A stretch of 26,633 bases of DNA from an uncultured Prevotella sp. (GTDB lineage: Bacteria > Bacteroidota > Bacteroidia > Bacteroidales > Bacteroidaceae). Position 1 is the first letter of the stretch; each line of letters begins with the position of its first letter. A program made the translations under genes and the position numbers. Of the stretch, positions 7,128-15,657 are shown piece after piece. Under the pieces are notes generated by a model. The model had not been told where the DNA came from. It worked only from the letters and a program-made list of their open reading frames with translations, and did no database searches. The stretch spans positions 1-26,633 of the forward strand of contig CAKQDQ010000023.1 of assembly GCA_934229335.1 (NCBI GenBank). Direction: 5' to 3'.

Positions 7128-9956
7128 ATGCTACATACAAAAGTAATATCACTACTCGTCTGCCTCGGTAGCTTCATGGCTGCTGAAGCGCAGACACTGC
7201 CTTTGGACAGTTGTATACGCAAGGGCAAGCTCAACAACGGGTTAACCTATTACATAAGGCACAATGCACAGACGCCAGGACAGGCTGATTTCTACATAGC
7301 ACAGCGTGTTGGCTCTATACTTGAGGAGCCACAGCAGCGCGGACTGGCTCACTTCTTAGAGCACATGGCATTTAATGGCACCCGCAACTTCCCTGATGGC
7401 AACGGCGGAAAGATGTCTGTACGCAACTGGTGTGAGAAGAATGGCATCAAGTTTGGTGCCGATCTCAACGCCTATACGTCGATAGACCAAACGGTATACA
7501 ACATATCTAACGCCCCTGTCACTAAGGGGGGAGTAACTGATACCTGCCTTATCATTCTTCACGACTGGGCTGGTTCGCTGCTGCTGAAGGACGAAGAGAT
7601 TGACCAGGAGCGTGGTGTGATACGCGAAGAATGGCGCACTCGCCGCTCTCGTTTTGCCTCTACACGCATGATGGAAGACGCTATGCCTGTGATATATGCT
7701 GGCTCTAAGTATGCCGACTGTCTGCCTATAGGCAACATGGAGGTTGTGGACACGTTCAAACACGAGGTGCTTCGTGACTATTATCACAAGTGGTATCGAC
7801 CTGACTTGCAGGGTATCATAGTGGTAGGCGACATTAACGTGGACGAGATTGAGGGCAAGATTAAGGCTCTCTTCGCTGAAGACAAGGTGCCTGAGGGTGC
7901 TCCTGAGCGCACATACTATAGTGTTCCAGACAACAAGGACATGATAGTTTACACGCAAGCGGATAAAGAACAGCCTACGCTTAACTTCTCTCTCTACATG
8001 AAGCGTGACGCTGAGCCACGCGAAACAAGAGACACTCGCGAGGCGTTCCTTGGCGGATACAAGTCAAGACTCGCTATGTTTATACTGCGTCAACGCTTGG
8101 CCCAGCTATCACATGAGGCTCAGCCAAGGGTGATGTCGGCAAGTTGTCGCGATAATAGCTTTTATGTTACGCCTGAGAAGGATGCCTTTGCCCTTAACAT
8201 CGGATTGATGCCTAACAATCCTCAGGCTGGTATTGACGCGGCATTAGAGGTTGTTGAGAAAGCAAGACGTTTTGGTTTCACCGAAGCTGAGTTAGAACAC
8301 GCCAAGGTTCAGCACACTGTGAACATCGAACATCGCCTTGACAATAAGGACAAGACACGCAATGCGGAGTACGCCAAGAACATTGTCGGCAACTTCTGTA
8401 GCGCAGAGCCTTGCATGAACATTGAGTATGAGGCTGCCCTTGAAGCTGAGTTCTCTGCCACAGTAACACTCGCCGACGTTAACGCAGCGATGAAAGAGAT
8501 TGTGACTGACCAGAACCAGGTGTGCATTGTATTCGGTCCTACGCAGTATGACGGTAAGCCTTACACCATGCCTACTAAGGAACAGTTTAAGAACTGGATT
8601 GAGAGCGCACAGCAAAAGGAGTATACTGACGACAATAAGAACAACGAGGTAGACCCTACCTTTATGAAGAAACTGCCTAAGAAGGGTAAGATTGTCGCAA
8701 AGAAGCAGGCTGCTAACGGCTACACGGAGTATCTTCTCTCTAACGGAATAAAGGTTAGCGCACGCCAATCAGACATAGAGCCTAACCGACTTACGATAAA
8801 TATGTTCCGCCTTGGTGGTCGTTCGCTCTACCCTGACGCTGATGCCGCTACGCTGCAGTTCCTCGGTTCTGTGGTAAGAGAGAGCGGTGCGGCAGACTTT
8901 GACTACCTTACTCTTGAGAAAAAACGTCGCGGCAAGGCTCTGCGCGTGGTGCCTTACATCGACTCTGAGGAAGAGGGCGTAAGGGGAGTATGCGTGGCTT
9001 CTGACCTAAAGACATGGCTTGAGATAATGTATCTATACCTTACCGAGCCACGTAAGGACAAGGACATCTTCCAAAACACGATGGCAAAGCAGGAGTCTAT
9101 GCTCAAGAACCGTAACGCAAACCCTAACGTTACCTATAACGACTCATTGCGTTACGCTGTCTATGGCAAGAGCAAGCGCACCGAACCAATGACCAGTGAG
9201 CGTCTGAAAGAGGTAGACTTCGAGCGTATGTACAAAATATACAACGAGCGTTTTGCTGACCTCTCTGGCATGAACCTTATCGTTACGGGCGACATTCGCG
9301 AGGATGAGTTTGAGGACTTGATATGCCAGTACGTAGCAAGTCTGCCTGGTAAGAAGGGTAAGAACACTGACTGCAAGCCAGGAGAGCACATCCTCGACAT
9401 TCAGAGAGGACAGATAACAAACGTGTTCCACGAGGAGATGAAGACGCCATCGGCACAGACTAACATCTTCTATACTGCCGATTTGCCTTACACTGCCGAC
9501 AATGACCTGAAGTTAGACGTGCTCTCTCAGATTATGCGTGCCATATATACAGAGAAGGTTCGTGAAGAGAAAGGCGGCACATACGGCGTTAGTGTCAGCG
9601 GACAGTTCTGGAAATATCCTTCTGAGGGCTGCTCTATGACGGTGAACTTCCGTTGCGATCCTAACAAGTTTGAGGAACTTCTGCCTATCATCGACGAGCA
9701 GTTGCAGCGCATAGCGACTGAAGGTCCTACGCAAGACCAATTAAATAAGGTTAAGGAATATGAGCACAAGAACTACGACCGCGCCGTGTTGACTAACGGA
9801 TGGTGGGAGTATGTGCGCTATCATGAGTTGCGTGAGGGTATCGACTTTGAGAAAGACTACATGAAGAAGGTTGACAATCTCACGACAAATGACATTCGCG
9901 ACTTCTGCAAACAACTCATTGCGGCAAAGAACCGCATACAGGTAACGATGAAGTAA
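7128..9956 (+). CDS. M16 family zinc metalloprotease (PqqL-like)
   Basis: The 942-residue protein has a signal peptide (MLHTKVISLLVCLGSFMAAEAQ), so it acts outside the cytoplasm. The inverted zinc motif HFLEH is at residues 75-79, and the downstream ERGVIREEW block (161-169) supplies the distal glutamate ligand, probably Glu168. The order is the usual one for long M16 proteases: catalytic M16 domain (about 30-250), M16_C domain, then a second, metal-free half containing IYTEKVREEKGGTYGVSVSG near the C terminus, which matches the conserved substrate-clamp region. Length fits the PqqL-like class of about 930 residues. Such enzymes degrade peptides inside a closed chamber. REP-like repeats lie on both sides (7085-7121 and 9962-10130). 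No TAnnTTTG promoter is seen directly upstream, so it may depend on read-through from the preceding gene. Confidence 0.92.
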   Translation: MLHTKVISLLVCLGSFMAAEAQTLPLDSCIRKGKLNNGLTYYIRHNAQTPGQADFYIAQRVGSILEEPQQRGLAHFLEHMAFNGTRNFPDGNGGKMSVRNWCEKNGIKFGADLNAYTSIDQTVYNISNAPVTKGGVTDTCLIILHDWAGSLLLKDEEIDQERGVIREEWRTRRSRFASTRMMEDAMPVIYAGSKYADCLPIGNMEVVDTFKHEVLRDYYHKWYRPDLQGIIVVGDINVDEIEGKIKALFAEDKVPEGAPERTYYSVPDNKDMIVYTQADKEQPTLNFSLYMKRDAEPRETRDTREAFLGGYKSRLAMFILRQRLAQLSHEAQPRVMSASCRDNSFYVTPEKDAFALNIGLMPNNPQAGIDAALEVVEKARRFGFTEAELEHAKVQHTVNIEHRLDNKDKTRNAEYAKNIVGNFCSAEPCMNIEYEAALEAEFSATVTLADVNAAMKEIVTDQNQVCIVFGPTQYDGKPYTMPTKEQFKNWIESAQQKEYTDDNKNNEVDPTFMKKLPKKGKIVAKKQAANGYTEYLLSNGIKVSARQSDIEPNRLTINMFRLGGRSLYPDADAATLQFLGSVVRESGAADFDYLTLEKKRRGKALRVVPYIDSEEEGVRGVCVASDLKTWLEIMYLYLTEPRKDKDIFQNTMAKQESMLKNRNANPNVTYNDSLRYAVYGKSKRTEPMTSERLKEVDFERMYKIYNERFADLSGMNLIVTGDIREDEFEDLICQYVASLPGKKGKNTDCKPGEHILDIQRGQITNVFHEEMKTPSAQTNIFYTADLPYTADNDLKLDVLSQIMRAIYTEKVREEKGGTYGVSVSGQFWKYPSEGCSMTVNFRCDPNKFEELLPIIDEQLQRIATEGPTQDQLNKVKEYEHKNYDRAVLTNGWWEYVRYHELREGIDFEKDYMKKVDNLTTNDIRDFCKQLIAAKNRIQVTMK

Positions 9957-9961
9957 CAACA

Positions 9962-10130
9962 AAACCCCTCCCCTTAATCCCCTCCCCTGGGAGGGGAAAA
10001 GATACTACTGAAGGGGGAAGGGCGTTAGATTATTAAGGTGACTTTTAATAATGTAGGTTGCAAACGATAACTAATAACCTTCTCCAGTATCTTCTCCCCT
10101 CCCAGGGGAGGGGATTAAGGGGAGGGGTTT
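9962..10130. repeat. Long inverted repeat made of two REP-like arms
   Basis: The left arm (9962-10004) and right arm (10088-10130) are reverse complements over 43 bases with one mismatch, and similarity continues a few bases inward (GATACT..GAAGG / GATACT..GAAGG). Each arm holds its own hairpin, CCCCTCCC-CT-GGGAGGGG (9979-9996 in the left one). The 83-bp spacer includes ATTATTAA..TTAATAAT, so the whole gap between the M16 and FMN-binding genes can fold as one large palindrome. It could be a paired-REP (BIME-like) unit; no REP-associated transposase gene is present in the window. Confidence 0.85.
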
Positions 10131-10143
10131 CTAATTTTTAATT

Positions 10144-10536
10144 ATGACAAAATCAATATTTCTCTCACTCTCACTCCTTTTCGCTCTCGCTGCCAACGCA
10201 GACAACGTGATGACGAAACAGACTGACGGAACATACGTAGTACGTACCAACACTATCTGTAACGCACGCGGTTACCGCAAGGCGACACCTGTGGAGGTAC
10301 ACATAAAAAAAGGCAACGTGGTAAAGGTTGTTGCCCTGAAGAACGAAGAGACGGTGCCTTACTTCGCAAAGGTAAAGCAGTTTCTGCTGCCTATGTATAA
10401 CAACCTGAAACTCTCAAAGGCTAAGAAGCTGACGGAGAAGACGAAGGTGGACGGATGTACTGGCGCAACCTTCAGCACTAAAGCGGTGCAGAAGAACATA
10501 CGCGCTGCCATAGACTACTACGAGAAGCATAAGTAA
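10144..10536 (+). CDS. Small exported protein with an FMN-binding domain
   Basis: The 130-residue product has a signal peptide (MTKSIFLSLSLLFALAANA). The C-terminal part contains DGCTGATFSTKAV (residues 103-115), which fits the D-x-x-(S/T)-G-A-T motif of FMN_bind domains such as NqrC and RnfG, where the threonine (here Thr109) can be covalently flavinylated by ApbE. The central GNVVKVVALKNEETVPYF stretch fits the beta-strand before it. It is a stand-alone single-domain version, not part of an Nqr/Rnf operon here. It probably works as a periplasmic or surface electron carrier; no partner is encoded nearby. It lacks an obvious promoter of its own and may be read through from the M16 gene. A conserved-loop terminator follows 41 bp after the stop. 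Confidence 0.75.
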   Translation: MTKSIFLSLSLLFALAANADNVMTKQTDGTYVVRTNTICNARGYRKATPVEVHIKKGNVVKVVALKNEETVPYFAKVKQFLLPMYNNLKLSKAKKLTEKTKVDGCTGATFSTKAVQKNIRAAIDYYEKHK

Positions 10537-10576
10537 ACCGCTATCATAAGACTTCTCTTTTTTACTGTTTCATAAC

Positions 10577-10620
10577 AATAATCCCGCTATCACCTTGCGA
10601 TAGCGGGATTATTTGTTTTT
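10577..10620 (+). terminator. Intrinsic terminator after the FMN-binding gene
   Basis: A perfect 15-bp stem (10577-10591 with 10599-10613) closes on the 7-base loop ACCTTGC and is followed by TGTTTTT. The loop with its closing pairs, ATCACCTTGCGAT, matches those at 13078-13090 and 2354-2366. The outer AATAAT/ATTATT pairs would also let it work on the opposite strand. Confidence 0.9.
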
Positions 10621-10621
10621 A

Positions 10622-11021
10622 TATAAGTAAGTGTTCAAAATTATTTTAATATTTAGTAATGTTGAAAAAATAACTTACGCAGTTTTTACCTCAGATTGCT
10701 GAGATATTTTGGGGATATGAAGATGGAGCGATGCGAGCATCGTGACTGATGAATAGCCACAAAATAGCCAGCAAGATGAGATAAAAAATGCGTAAGAAGA
10801 CATTACTCTAACAATATAAAAATTGAGTAAGTTATTTTTTTAATATTACTTAATATTGGCCATTTTGAGGCAGCTGGTTTCACTGTTTGAGGGAGCAATG
10901 CGAGCATTGTGACCGAAAACAGGGAAAGCAGATGACCAAAAGAGACAGTATTAAATATTCCAAATAATACAAGAACATTTACTTACTCATTTACAAAAAT
11001 AATTTTGAATACTTACTTATA
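10622..11021. mobile_element. 400-bp composite palindromic, MITE-like element
   Basis: The ends are inverted repeats of 26 bp with one mismatch (10622-10647 and 10996-11021), reading TATAAGTAAGTGTTCAAAAT inward. Inside is palindrome A, 10674-10796, running from CTTACGCA to TGCGTAAG and centred on CGATGC-GA-GCATCG (10729-10742). A second imperfect palindrome B is centred on CAATGC-GA-GCATTG (10896-10909). A is also bracketed by inverted AT-rich blocks (about 10646-10677 and 10828-10858, sharing GTAAGTTATTTTTT and ATTACT). The outer ends abut TATA on both sides, which may be a target duplication but is self-complementary, so this is uncertain. No coding frame of note lies inside. It fills most of the 577-bp gap between the FMN-binding and C10 genes. 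Confidence 0.7.
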
Positions 11022-11053
11022 ACCCGCATGTAAGCCATAAAACGATGTATACA

Positions 11054-11085
11054 TTTGGAGGTCTGACATATTTTTAGTATATTTG
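11054..11085 (+). promoter_or_regulatory. Promoter of the C10 protease gene
   Basis: TTTG at 11054-11057, a 20-bp spacer and TATATTTG at 11078-11085 match the Bacteroidetes -33/-7 consensus exactly. Transcription would start near 11092, giving a leader of about 22 nt. It lies just outside the palindromic element. Confidence 0.85.
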
Positions 11086-11113
11086 CAACAGGAAAAACTA
11101 AAACACCACTATA

Positions 11114-13045
11114 ATGAAGAGACCTAAACACGAATGTATCTACAAGCTCAGATGGATTTTTACGCTACTGATACTTCTGCTGTGCAGTGTGTGTGGTGCC
11201 GCACAAGAGAAGCCTAAGTCATCCGAAATAAACTTTGCACGCCACTATGCTGAAGACTTCCTGAACGAGAACGGGGCTAACCTTAGCCAGATGAAAATGG
11301 TATTGGAGCTGTATACCGACAGACTGATGTTTTTTAATGATATGCAGAACCACGTGTTTCTGCTCATGGCGCGCGACGAATACGCCAAATATCTGAACGA
11401 ACAGGTGCTGGCGTTCTCTATCGGTGTGCCCCACTCTAAGGCTGCCAACAACGAGACATTCATGCGAATGTACCGCTACTATGACCGTCTGATACTTGAT
11501 ATGGCTACAGGAAAAGTGCCTAAGGAACGGAAGGAAGATAACCCAAGAATAGGTATACGTCCCATGCTCTACAACATTAGATGGAACCAGATTCCCCTTA
11601 ACAGCGTCTTCGATGGGCAAACGGAACCTGTGTTGGCAGGATGTGGAGCCGTGGCAGTGGGACAAATAATGAAATACTACGAATGTCCCAAAGTGATTAA
11701 GGGGGACTACTGCTACAGAGACACCAAAAAGAACCTGCGAACAGTGAAGATGGACGGCACTACCATTGACTGGAGTAGCATTAACAACATATACAGATAT
11801 AGCGATACGAAACGTCCTACGCTGGAGCCACTAATGAAGATGGTGTCAAAGGCGGTAATGTCTGACTACGGCACTAACACTACTACTACGTGGACGAATA
11901 ACCTGAAGAGGGCTATGATTGCCAACTTCGGATTCTCTCCTGTCATGTTCACGGTAAGCAGCAGCTCTGTTGACGAGGCTACGATGATTAAACTCATACG
12001 TGAGGAACTGAAAAAAGGTAGACCCAACATACTGGTGGGGGGACAACACATCTTTGTTTGCGACGGTGCTTACGAGGATTTTCTGCATCTTAACATGGGC
12101 TGGGGAGGCTCATACGACGGCTGGTACCGCTTCCCAGTGGTACAGAAGGAGGTTAGTGACAACACGTTTATAAAGAGTGCGATACTCAACATCATACCAC
12201 AGGAAGGGGAAACGGAGATGCACAAGACCGTAAACGTTGCCACCCCTGGCACCCTCGCCACACTGTTGACGGAGGAAGAATGTTCAAAGGTAACATCGCT
12301 GAAGCTGACAGGAAGCATCAACGGGGCTGACATCAGGCTGATAAGACGAATGGCTGGGGTGACGGAACCTGCCGATTTCTTGTCATGGCATGGCGTTATG
12401 ACTTCGCTTGACCTTGCCGACGCCACCATAGTTACTGACACCGTGCCATACCGTGTCATCGACGCACGAAAGATAAACTACAGCACTACGGTGAACAGAA
12501 AGCACTATTCCTTCCGTAATATCACTGACGAGGAATGGCAAACGTTCTGTGCCGACAACGGCGACAAGACGTTACCGTATGACATAGTAAGGCAAGACAG
12601 CACATACCTCATTAAGACTAAAACGGTGGAGAACCAGATAGGCATGTATATGTTTGAATGGTGTTACAACCTTCGCCACATCATTCTTCCACGAAACATT
12701 GAGCGTATCTCGCTGCGTTCATTCGCCGACTGTCGCTGTCTGCTCGACATCACCTTACCGTCTGTCACCAGCTTTGTTCATATCAACGCTTTCAACGACT
12801 GCATCTCTTTAGAAACTGTCAAGGTGTGCGGCGACTCACCACTGCTGCAAAAGCTGAATAAGACAGACAATGGGGGGAACAAGGTATATTTCTACCACTC
12901 CAATCCTACGCTACAGGTGGTTGCCGACACGACGATGGAGACATACGCAAGTGCTTACAACAAACTGATTGAGAAGCGTTACGCCAAGTATAATACGCCA
13001 ACGCAAAACAGGACAATGCGCAACAGAACAATGCAAAGGAGATAA
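11114..13045 (+). CDS. C10 family (streptopain-like) cysteine protease with LRR tail
   Basis: The 643-residue protein has a long signal peptide (basic start, hydrophobic core to about residue 30, GAAQE). The region to about 145 corresponds to the inhibitory propeptide of C10 proteases. The nucleophile is Cys177 in LAGCGAVAVGQIMKYY and the catalytic histidine is His312 in GGQHIFVCDGAY, followed by HLNMGWGGSYDGWYRF, the classic C10 block. Residues about 520-600 (YMFEWCYNLRHIILPRNIER, then SFADCRCLLDITLP) look like BspA-type LRR_5 repeats, which would serve in binding or surface display. The layout recalls Prevotella interpain-like secreted proteases. A full consensus promoter lies upstream and a perfect terminator downstream, so it is a single-gene unit. 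Confidence 0.92.
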   Translation: MKRPKHECIYKLRWIFTLLILLLCSVCGAAQEKPKSSEINFARHYAEDFLNENGANLSQMKMVLELYTDRLMFFNDMQNHVFLLMARDEYAKYLNEQVLAFSIGVPHSKAANNETFMRMYRYYDRLILDMATGKVPKERKEDNPRIGIRPMLYNIRWNQIPLNSVFDGQTEPVLAGCGAVAVGQIMKYYECPKVIKGDYCYRDTKKNLRTVKMDGTTIDWSSINNIYRYSDTKRPTLEPLMKMVSKAVMSDYGTNTTTTWTNNLKRAMIANFGFSPVMFTVSSSSVDEATMIKLIREELKKGRPNILVGGQHIFVCDGAYEDFLHLNMGWGGSYDGWYRFPVVQKEVSDNTFIKSAILNIIPQEGETEMHKTVNVATPGTLATLLTEEECSKVTSLKLTGSINGADIRLIRRMAGVTEPADFLSWHGVMTSLDLADATIVTDTVPYRVIDARKINYSTTVNRKHYSFRNITDEEWQTFCADNGDKTLPYDIVRQDSTYLIKTKTVENQIGMYMFEWCYNLRHIILPRNIERISLRSFADCRCLLDITLPSVTSFVHINAFNDCISLETVKVCGDSPLLQKLNKTDNGGNKVYFYHSNPTLQVVADTTMETYASAYNKLIEKRYAKYNTPTQNRTMRNRTMQRR

Positions 13046-13063
13046 AAGCTATCTTTTTAGCAT

Positions 13064-13104
13064 ACGAAAGCACCCAAATCACATCGCGATTTGGGTGCTT
13101 TCGT
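13064..13104 (+). terminator. Terminator hairpin after the C10 gene (conserved loop)
   Basis: A perfect 17-bp stem (13064-13080 with 13088-13104) closes on ACATCGC. It is followed by GTTACGATTTG, a weak T-tract, and its ACGAAAG/CTTTCGT base can pair on either strand. Loop block ATCACATCGCGAT is shared with 10589-10601 and 2354-2366. The 295-bp gap between the two convergent genes otherwise holds only this hairpin and the opposing terminator at 13249-13286. Confidence 0.85.
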
Positions 13105-13248
13105 GTTACGATTTGTATGTTATTGTTATCGTCATGTTGCCTAACAAGGATTTTATAAATAATGGCAAACTGACATTCTGGGAGGCCTTCGTACCTTCGT
13201 TGTTACATTTTTATCATAGCAACATCGCCTTACGCTCCTATAACCCAT

Positions 13249-13286
13249 TAAAAGCAAAAGGCTTACACCCTCACGAGTGTAAGCCT
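13249..13286 (-). terminator. Terminator of glnN
   Basis: On the minus strand AGGCTTACAC (13286-13277) pairs perfectly with GTGTAAGCCT (13268-13259) around the loop TCGTGAGG, followed by TTTGCTTTTAAT. It sits 54 bp past the glnN stop codon. Confidence 0.9.
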
Positions 13287-13339
13287 CAGCAAACTTAAAC
13301 AACCAATAAAAGAAATAGATTGTTTATTATATTAAATCA

Positions 13340-15526
13340 TTATCTGATGAAAAGTAATTCACGATACTTAGGCAGTGTCCATACTTCATCGTCTACCTTA
13401 GCCTCGAGCTTGTCGATGTGATAACGTATTTCGTTCATCTTAGGCTCTACAGTGTCGTGGTATGCTACAGCCTTCTCACGCTCAGACTCTATCTTGTTGG
13501 CAACCTTACGAGCGTCGATGAGTGCCTGACAGCCCTCTTCTATTATCTTTACACGCTCTGATATCTCTGAGATAAGGGCGAGGTTGCTGGCAGCGAGTGC
13601 CTTGAACTGCTCGTCTGGCAGTATTGCCTTCAGTGACGCAACGTTCTGAGCGAGCTTGGTCTGATATTCTACTACCTGTGGGATGATGTGGTTAACAGAG
13701 AGGTCACCGAAGATACGTGCCTCAATCTGAATCTTCTTGGTGTATGTCTCCCACTTAATCTCGTTACGAGCCTCAAGTTCCTTTGCGTTCATGATGTTGA
13801 GTGACTCGAACATATCCACTGACTCCTTGTCGAGATAACGGTCGAAGATTACTGGGCATGATCTCTCAACGTCAAGTCCACGGGTCTCAGCCTCTGCCAC
13901 CCATTCGTCTGAATAGCCGTTGCCATCAAAGCGAATTGGCTTACAGGTCTTGATATCGTCGCGCAGAACGCTGATGATTGCTGCGTGAAGTTCCTTACCA
14001 CCTGCTACGAGTGCGTCTACACGCTTCTTGAAGTTTACGAGAGCCTCAGCGACAGCAGCGTTAAGTGCTATCATGGCTGATGCGCAGTTAGCCTCAGAAC
14101 CTGGTGCACGGAACTCGAAACGGTTGCCTGTGAAGGCGAACGGTGATGTACGGTTACGGTCGGTGTTGTCTATCAACAGCTCTGGAATAGAAGGGATGTC
14201 GAGCTTCAAGCCTGCCTTACCCTCTATGGCGATGGTGTCGTCGTTACTGTTCTCAAGGTGGTTGAGCACGTCAGTGAGCTGCTTTCCGAGGAAAGAAGAG
14301 ATGATTGCCGGTGGTGCCTCGTTTGCACCCAGACGGTGAGCGTTGGTAGCTGACATGATAGAAGCCTTGAGCAAACCGTTGTGTTTGTATACACCCATCA
14401 GTGTCTCTACGATGAATGTTACGAAGCGAAGGTTGCTGATGTCGTCCTTGCCAGGTGCGTGAAGCAGTATGCCTGTATCTGTTGAGAGTGACCAGTTGTT
14501 GTGTTTACCAGAACCATTGACGCCATCGAATGGCTTTTCGTGCAGCAGACAGCGGAAGCCATGCTTGCGTGCTACCTTCTTCATGAGTGCCATGATGAGC
14601 ATATTGTGGTCAACAGCGAGGTTGGTCTCTTCAAAGATTGGAGCCAACTCAAACTGGTTTGGCGCAACCTCGTTATGGCGTGTCTTACATGGTATGCCGA
14701 GTTCGAGTGCCTGTATCTCAAGGTCTTTCATGAAAGCAGCCACACGTTCTGGTATTGCTCCGAAGTAGTGGTCGTCCATCTGCTGGTCTTTTGCAGAAGA
14801 GTGACCCATCAGTGTGCGACCAGTAAGGAGAAGGTCAGGACGAGCAGAGAACAAGCCTTCGTCAACAAGGAAGTACTCCTGCTCCCAACCGAGGTTAGAC
14901 TGCACCTTCTTAACGTCAGGGTTGAAGTACTTTACAACGTCTGTAGCAGCTTTGTCTACAGCGTGGAGTGCCTTCAACAGTGGTGTCTTATAGTCGAGTG
15001 CTTCACCTGTGTATGAGATGAAGACGGTAGGTATCATCAGTGTATCGCCAATAACAAATACTGGTGATGTAGGATCCCATGCAGAATAACCGCGTGCTTC
15101 GAATGTAGAACGTATGCCGCCTGATGGGAAAGAAGATGCGTCAGGCTCCTGCTGTACAAGGCTCTTGCCTTCAAACTCTTCTATCATGCCGCCTTTCCAG
15201 TCGTGTTCTACAAAGGCATCGTGCTTCTCTGCTGTTGTACCTGTAAGTGGCTGGAACCAGTGTGTGCAGTGTGTCGCACCCAATTCCATAGCCCATTTCT
15301 TCATACCTGCGGCAACCTTGTCTGCCGTAGCACGGTCGAGCGGTGCACCATTATCAATGACATCAAGCATCTTGTCATACACTTTCTTTGGCAGATACTT
15401 AAACATCTTCTGCTTGTTGAAGACGTATTTACCGAAGAATTCAGATGGTCGCTCCGCTGGTGCAGGAACTTCTACAGGACGTTTCTTGAACGCCTCTGCT
15501 ACAACTTGGAATCTTAAATTTGCCAT
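13340..15526 (-). CDS. glnN: Type III glutamine synthetase (GSIII)
   Basis: At 728 residues this is the long GSIII form first known from Bacteroides, not the roughly 450-residue GlnA. It makes glutamine from glutamate, ammonia and ATP in the cytoplasm. Visible blocks include PSGGIRSTFEARGYSAWDPT (about 134-153, GSIII N-terminal region), the metal-ligand motif GWEQEYF (213-219), RHNEVAPNQFELAP (283-296) and the ATP/ammonia-site block KPFDGVNGSGKHNNWS (331-346). The C-terminal 150 residues are helical, as in GSIII. The start MANLRF is the usual one. It has its own promoter (15658-15688) and a leader of about 130 nt with a stem-loop, so it can be controlled apart from the dapF-dapL-porin genes upstream. 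The P-II/amtB/asnB genes lie nearby on the other strand. Often annotated glnA in this phylum. Confidence 0.96.
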   Translation of the reverse strand: MANLRFQVVAEAFKKRPVEVPAPAERPSEFFGKYVFNKQKMFKYLPKKVYDKMLDVIDNGAPLDRATADKVAAGMKKWAMELGATHCTHWFQPLTGTTAEKHDAFVEHDWKGGMIEEFEGKSLVQQEPDASSFPSGGIRSTFEARGYSAWDPTSPVFVIGDTLMIPTVFISYTGEALDYKTPLLKALHAVDKAATDVVKYFNPDVKKVQSNLGWEQEYFLVDEGLFSARPDLLLTGRTLMGHSSAKDQQMDDHYFGAIPERVAAFMKDLEIQALELGIPCKTRHNEVAPNQFELAPIFEETNLAVDHNMLIMALMKKVARKHGFRCLLHEKPFDGVNGSGKHNNWSLSTDTGILLHAPGKDDISNLRFVTFIVETLMGVYKHNGLLKASIMSATNAHRLGANEAPPAIISSFLGKQLTDVLNHLENSNDDTIAIEGKAGLKLDIPSIPELLIDNTDRNRTSPFAFTGNRFEFRAPGSEANCASAMIALNAAVAEALVNFKKRVDALVAGGKELHAAIISVLRDDIKTCKPIRFDGNGYSDEWVAEAETRGLDVERSCPVIFDRYLDKESVDMFESLNIMNAKELEARNEIKWETYTKKIQIEARIFGDLSVNHIIPQVVEYQTKLAQNVASLKAILPDEQFKALAASNLALISEISERVKIIEEGCQALIDARKVANKIESEREKAVAYHDTVEPKMNEIRYHIDKLEAKVDDEVWTLPKYRELLFIR

Positions 15527-15566
15527 TGTATCTAAGTTTTTATTGGTTTGTACTTTTGTTTGCGAG

Positions 15567-15614
15567 GGACTTCCGTAGTGTTCGCCTTACTATGGCATAA
15601 CGCCACGGAGGTCC
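15567..15614 (-). promoter_or_regulatory. Stem-loop in the glnN mRNA leader
   Basis: On the minus strand GGACCTCCGT (15614-15605) pairs with ACGGAAGTCC (15576-15567) at nine of ten positions. The intervening loop holds a smaller GGC-GTTAT-GCC hairpin. It lies between the predicted start of transcription (about 15651) and the start codon (15526). It does not resemble the cyanobacterial glutamine riboswitch. Confidence 0.5.
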
Positions 15615-15657
15615 TCCTGTTATTGTTTCATCGCAGTACAATGTTAAGTTTGCGCTG

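Noticed and set aside
10622..11021. Complete insertion sequence
   Set aside because: Only 400 bp long with no transposase-length frame on either strand.
14501..15016. Plus-strand frame of 171 codons opposite glnN
   Set aside because: It lies wholly within the conserved glnN frame and its translation shows no family features.
15567..15614. Glutamine riboswitch in the glnN leader
   Set aside because: That class is known from cyanobacteria and phage-related metagenomes, and I see none of its conserved core here.
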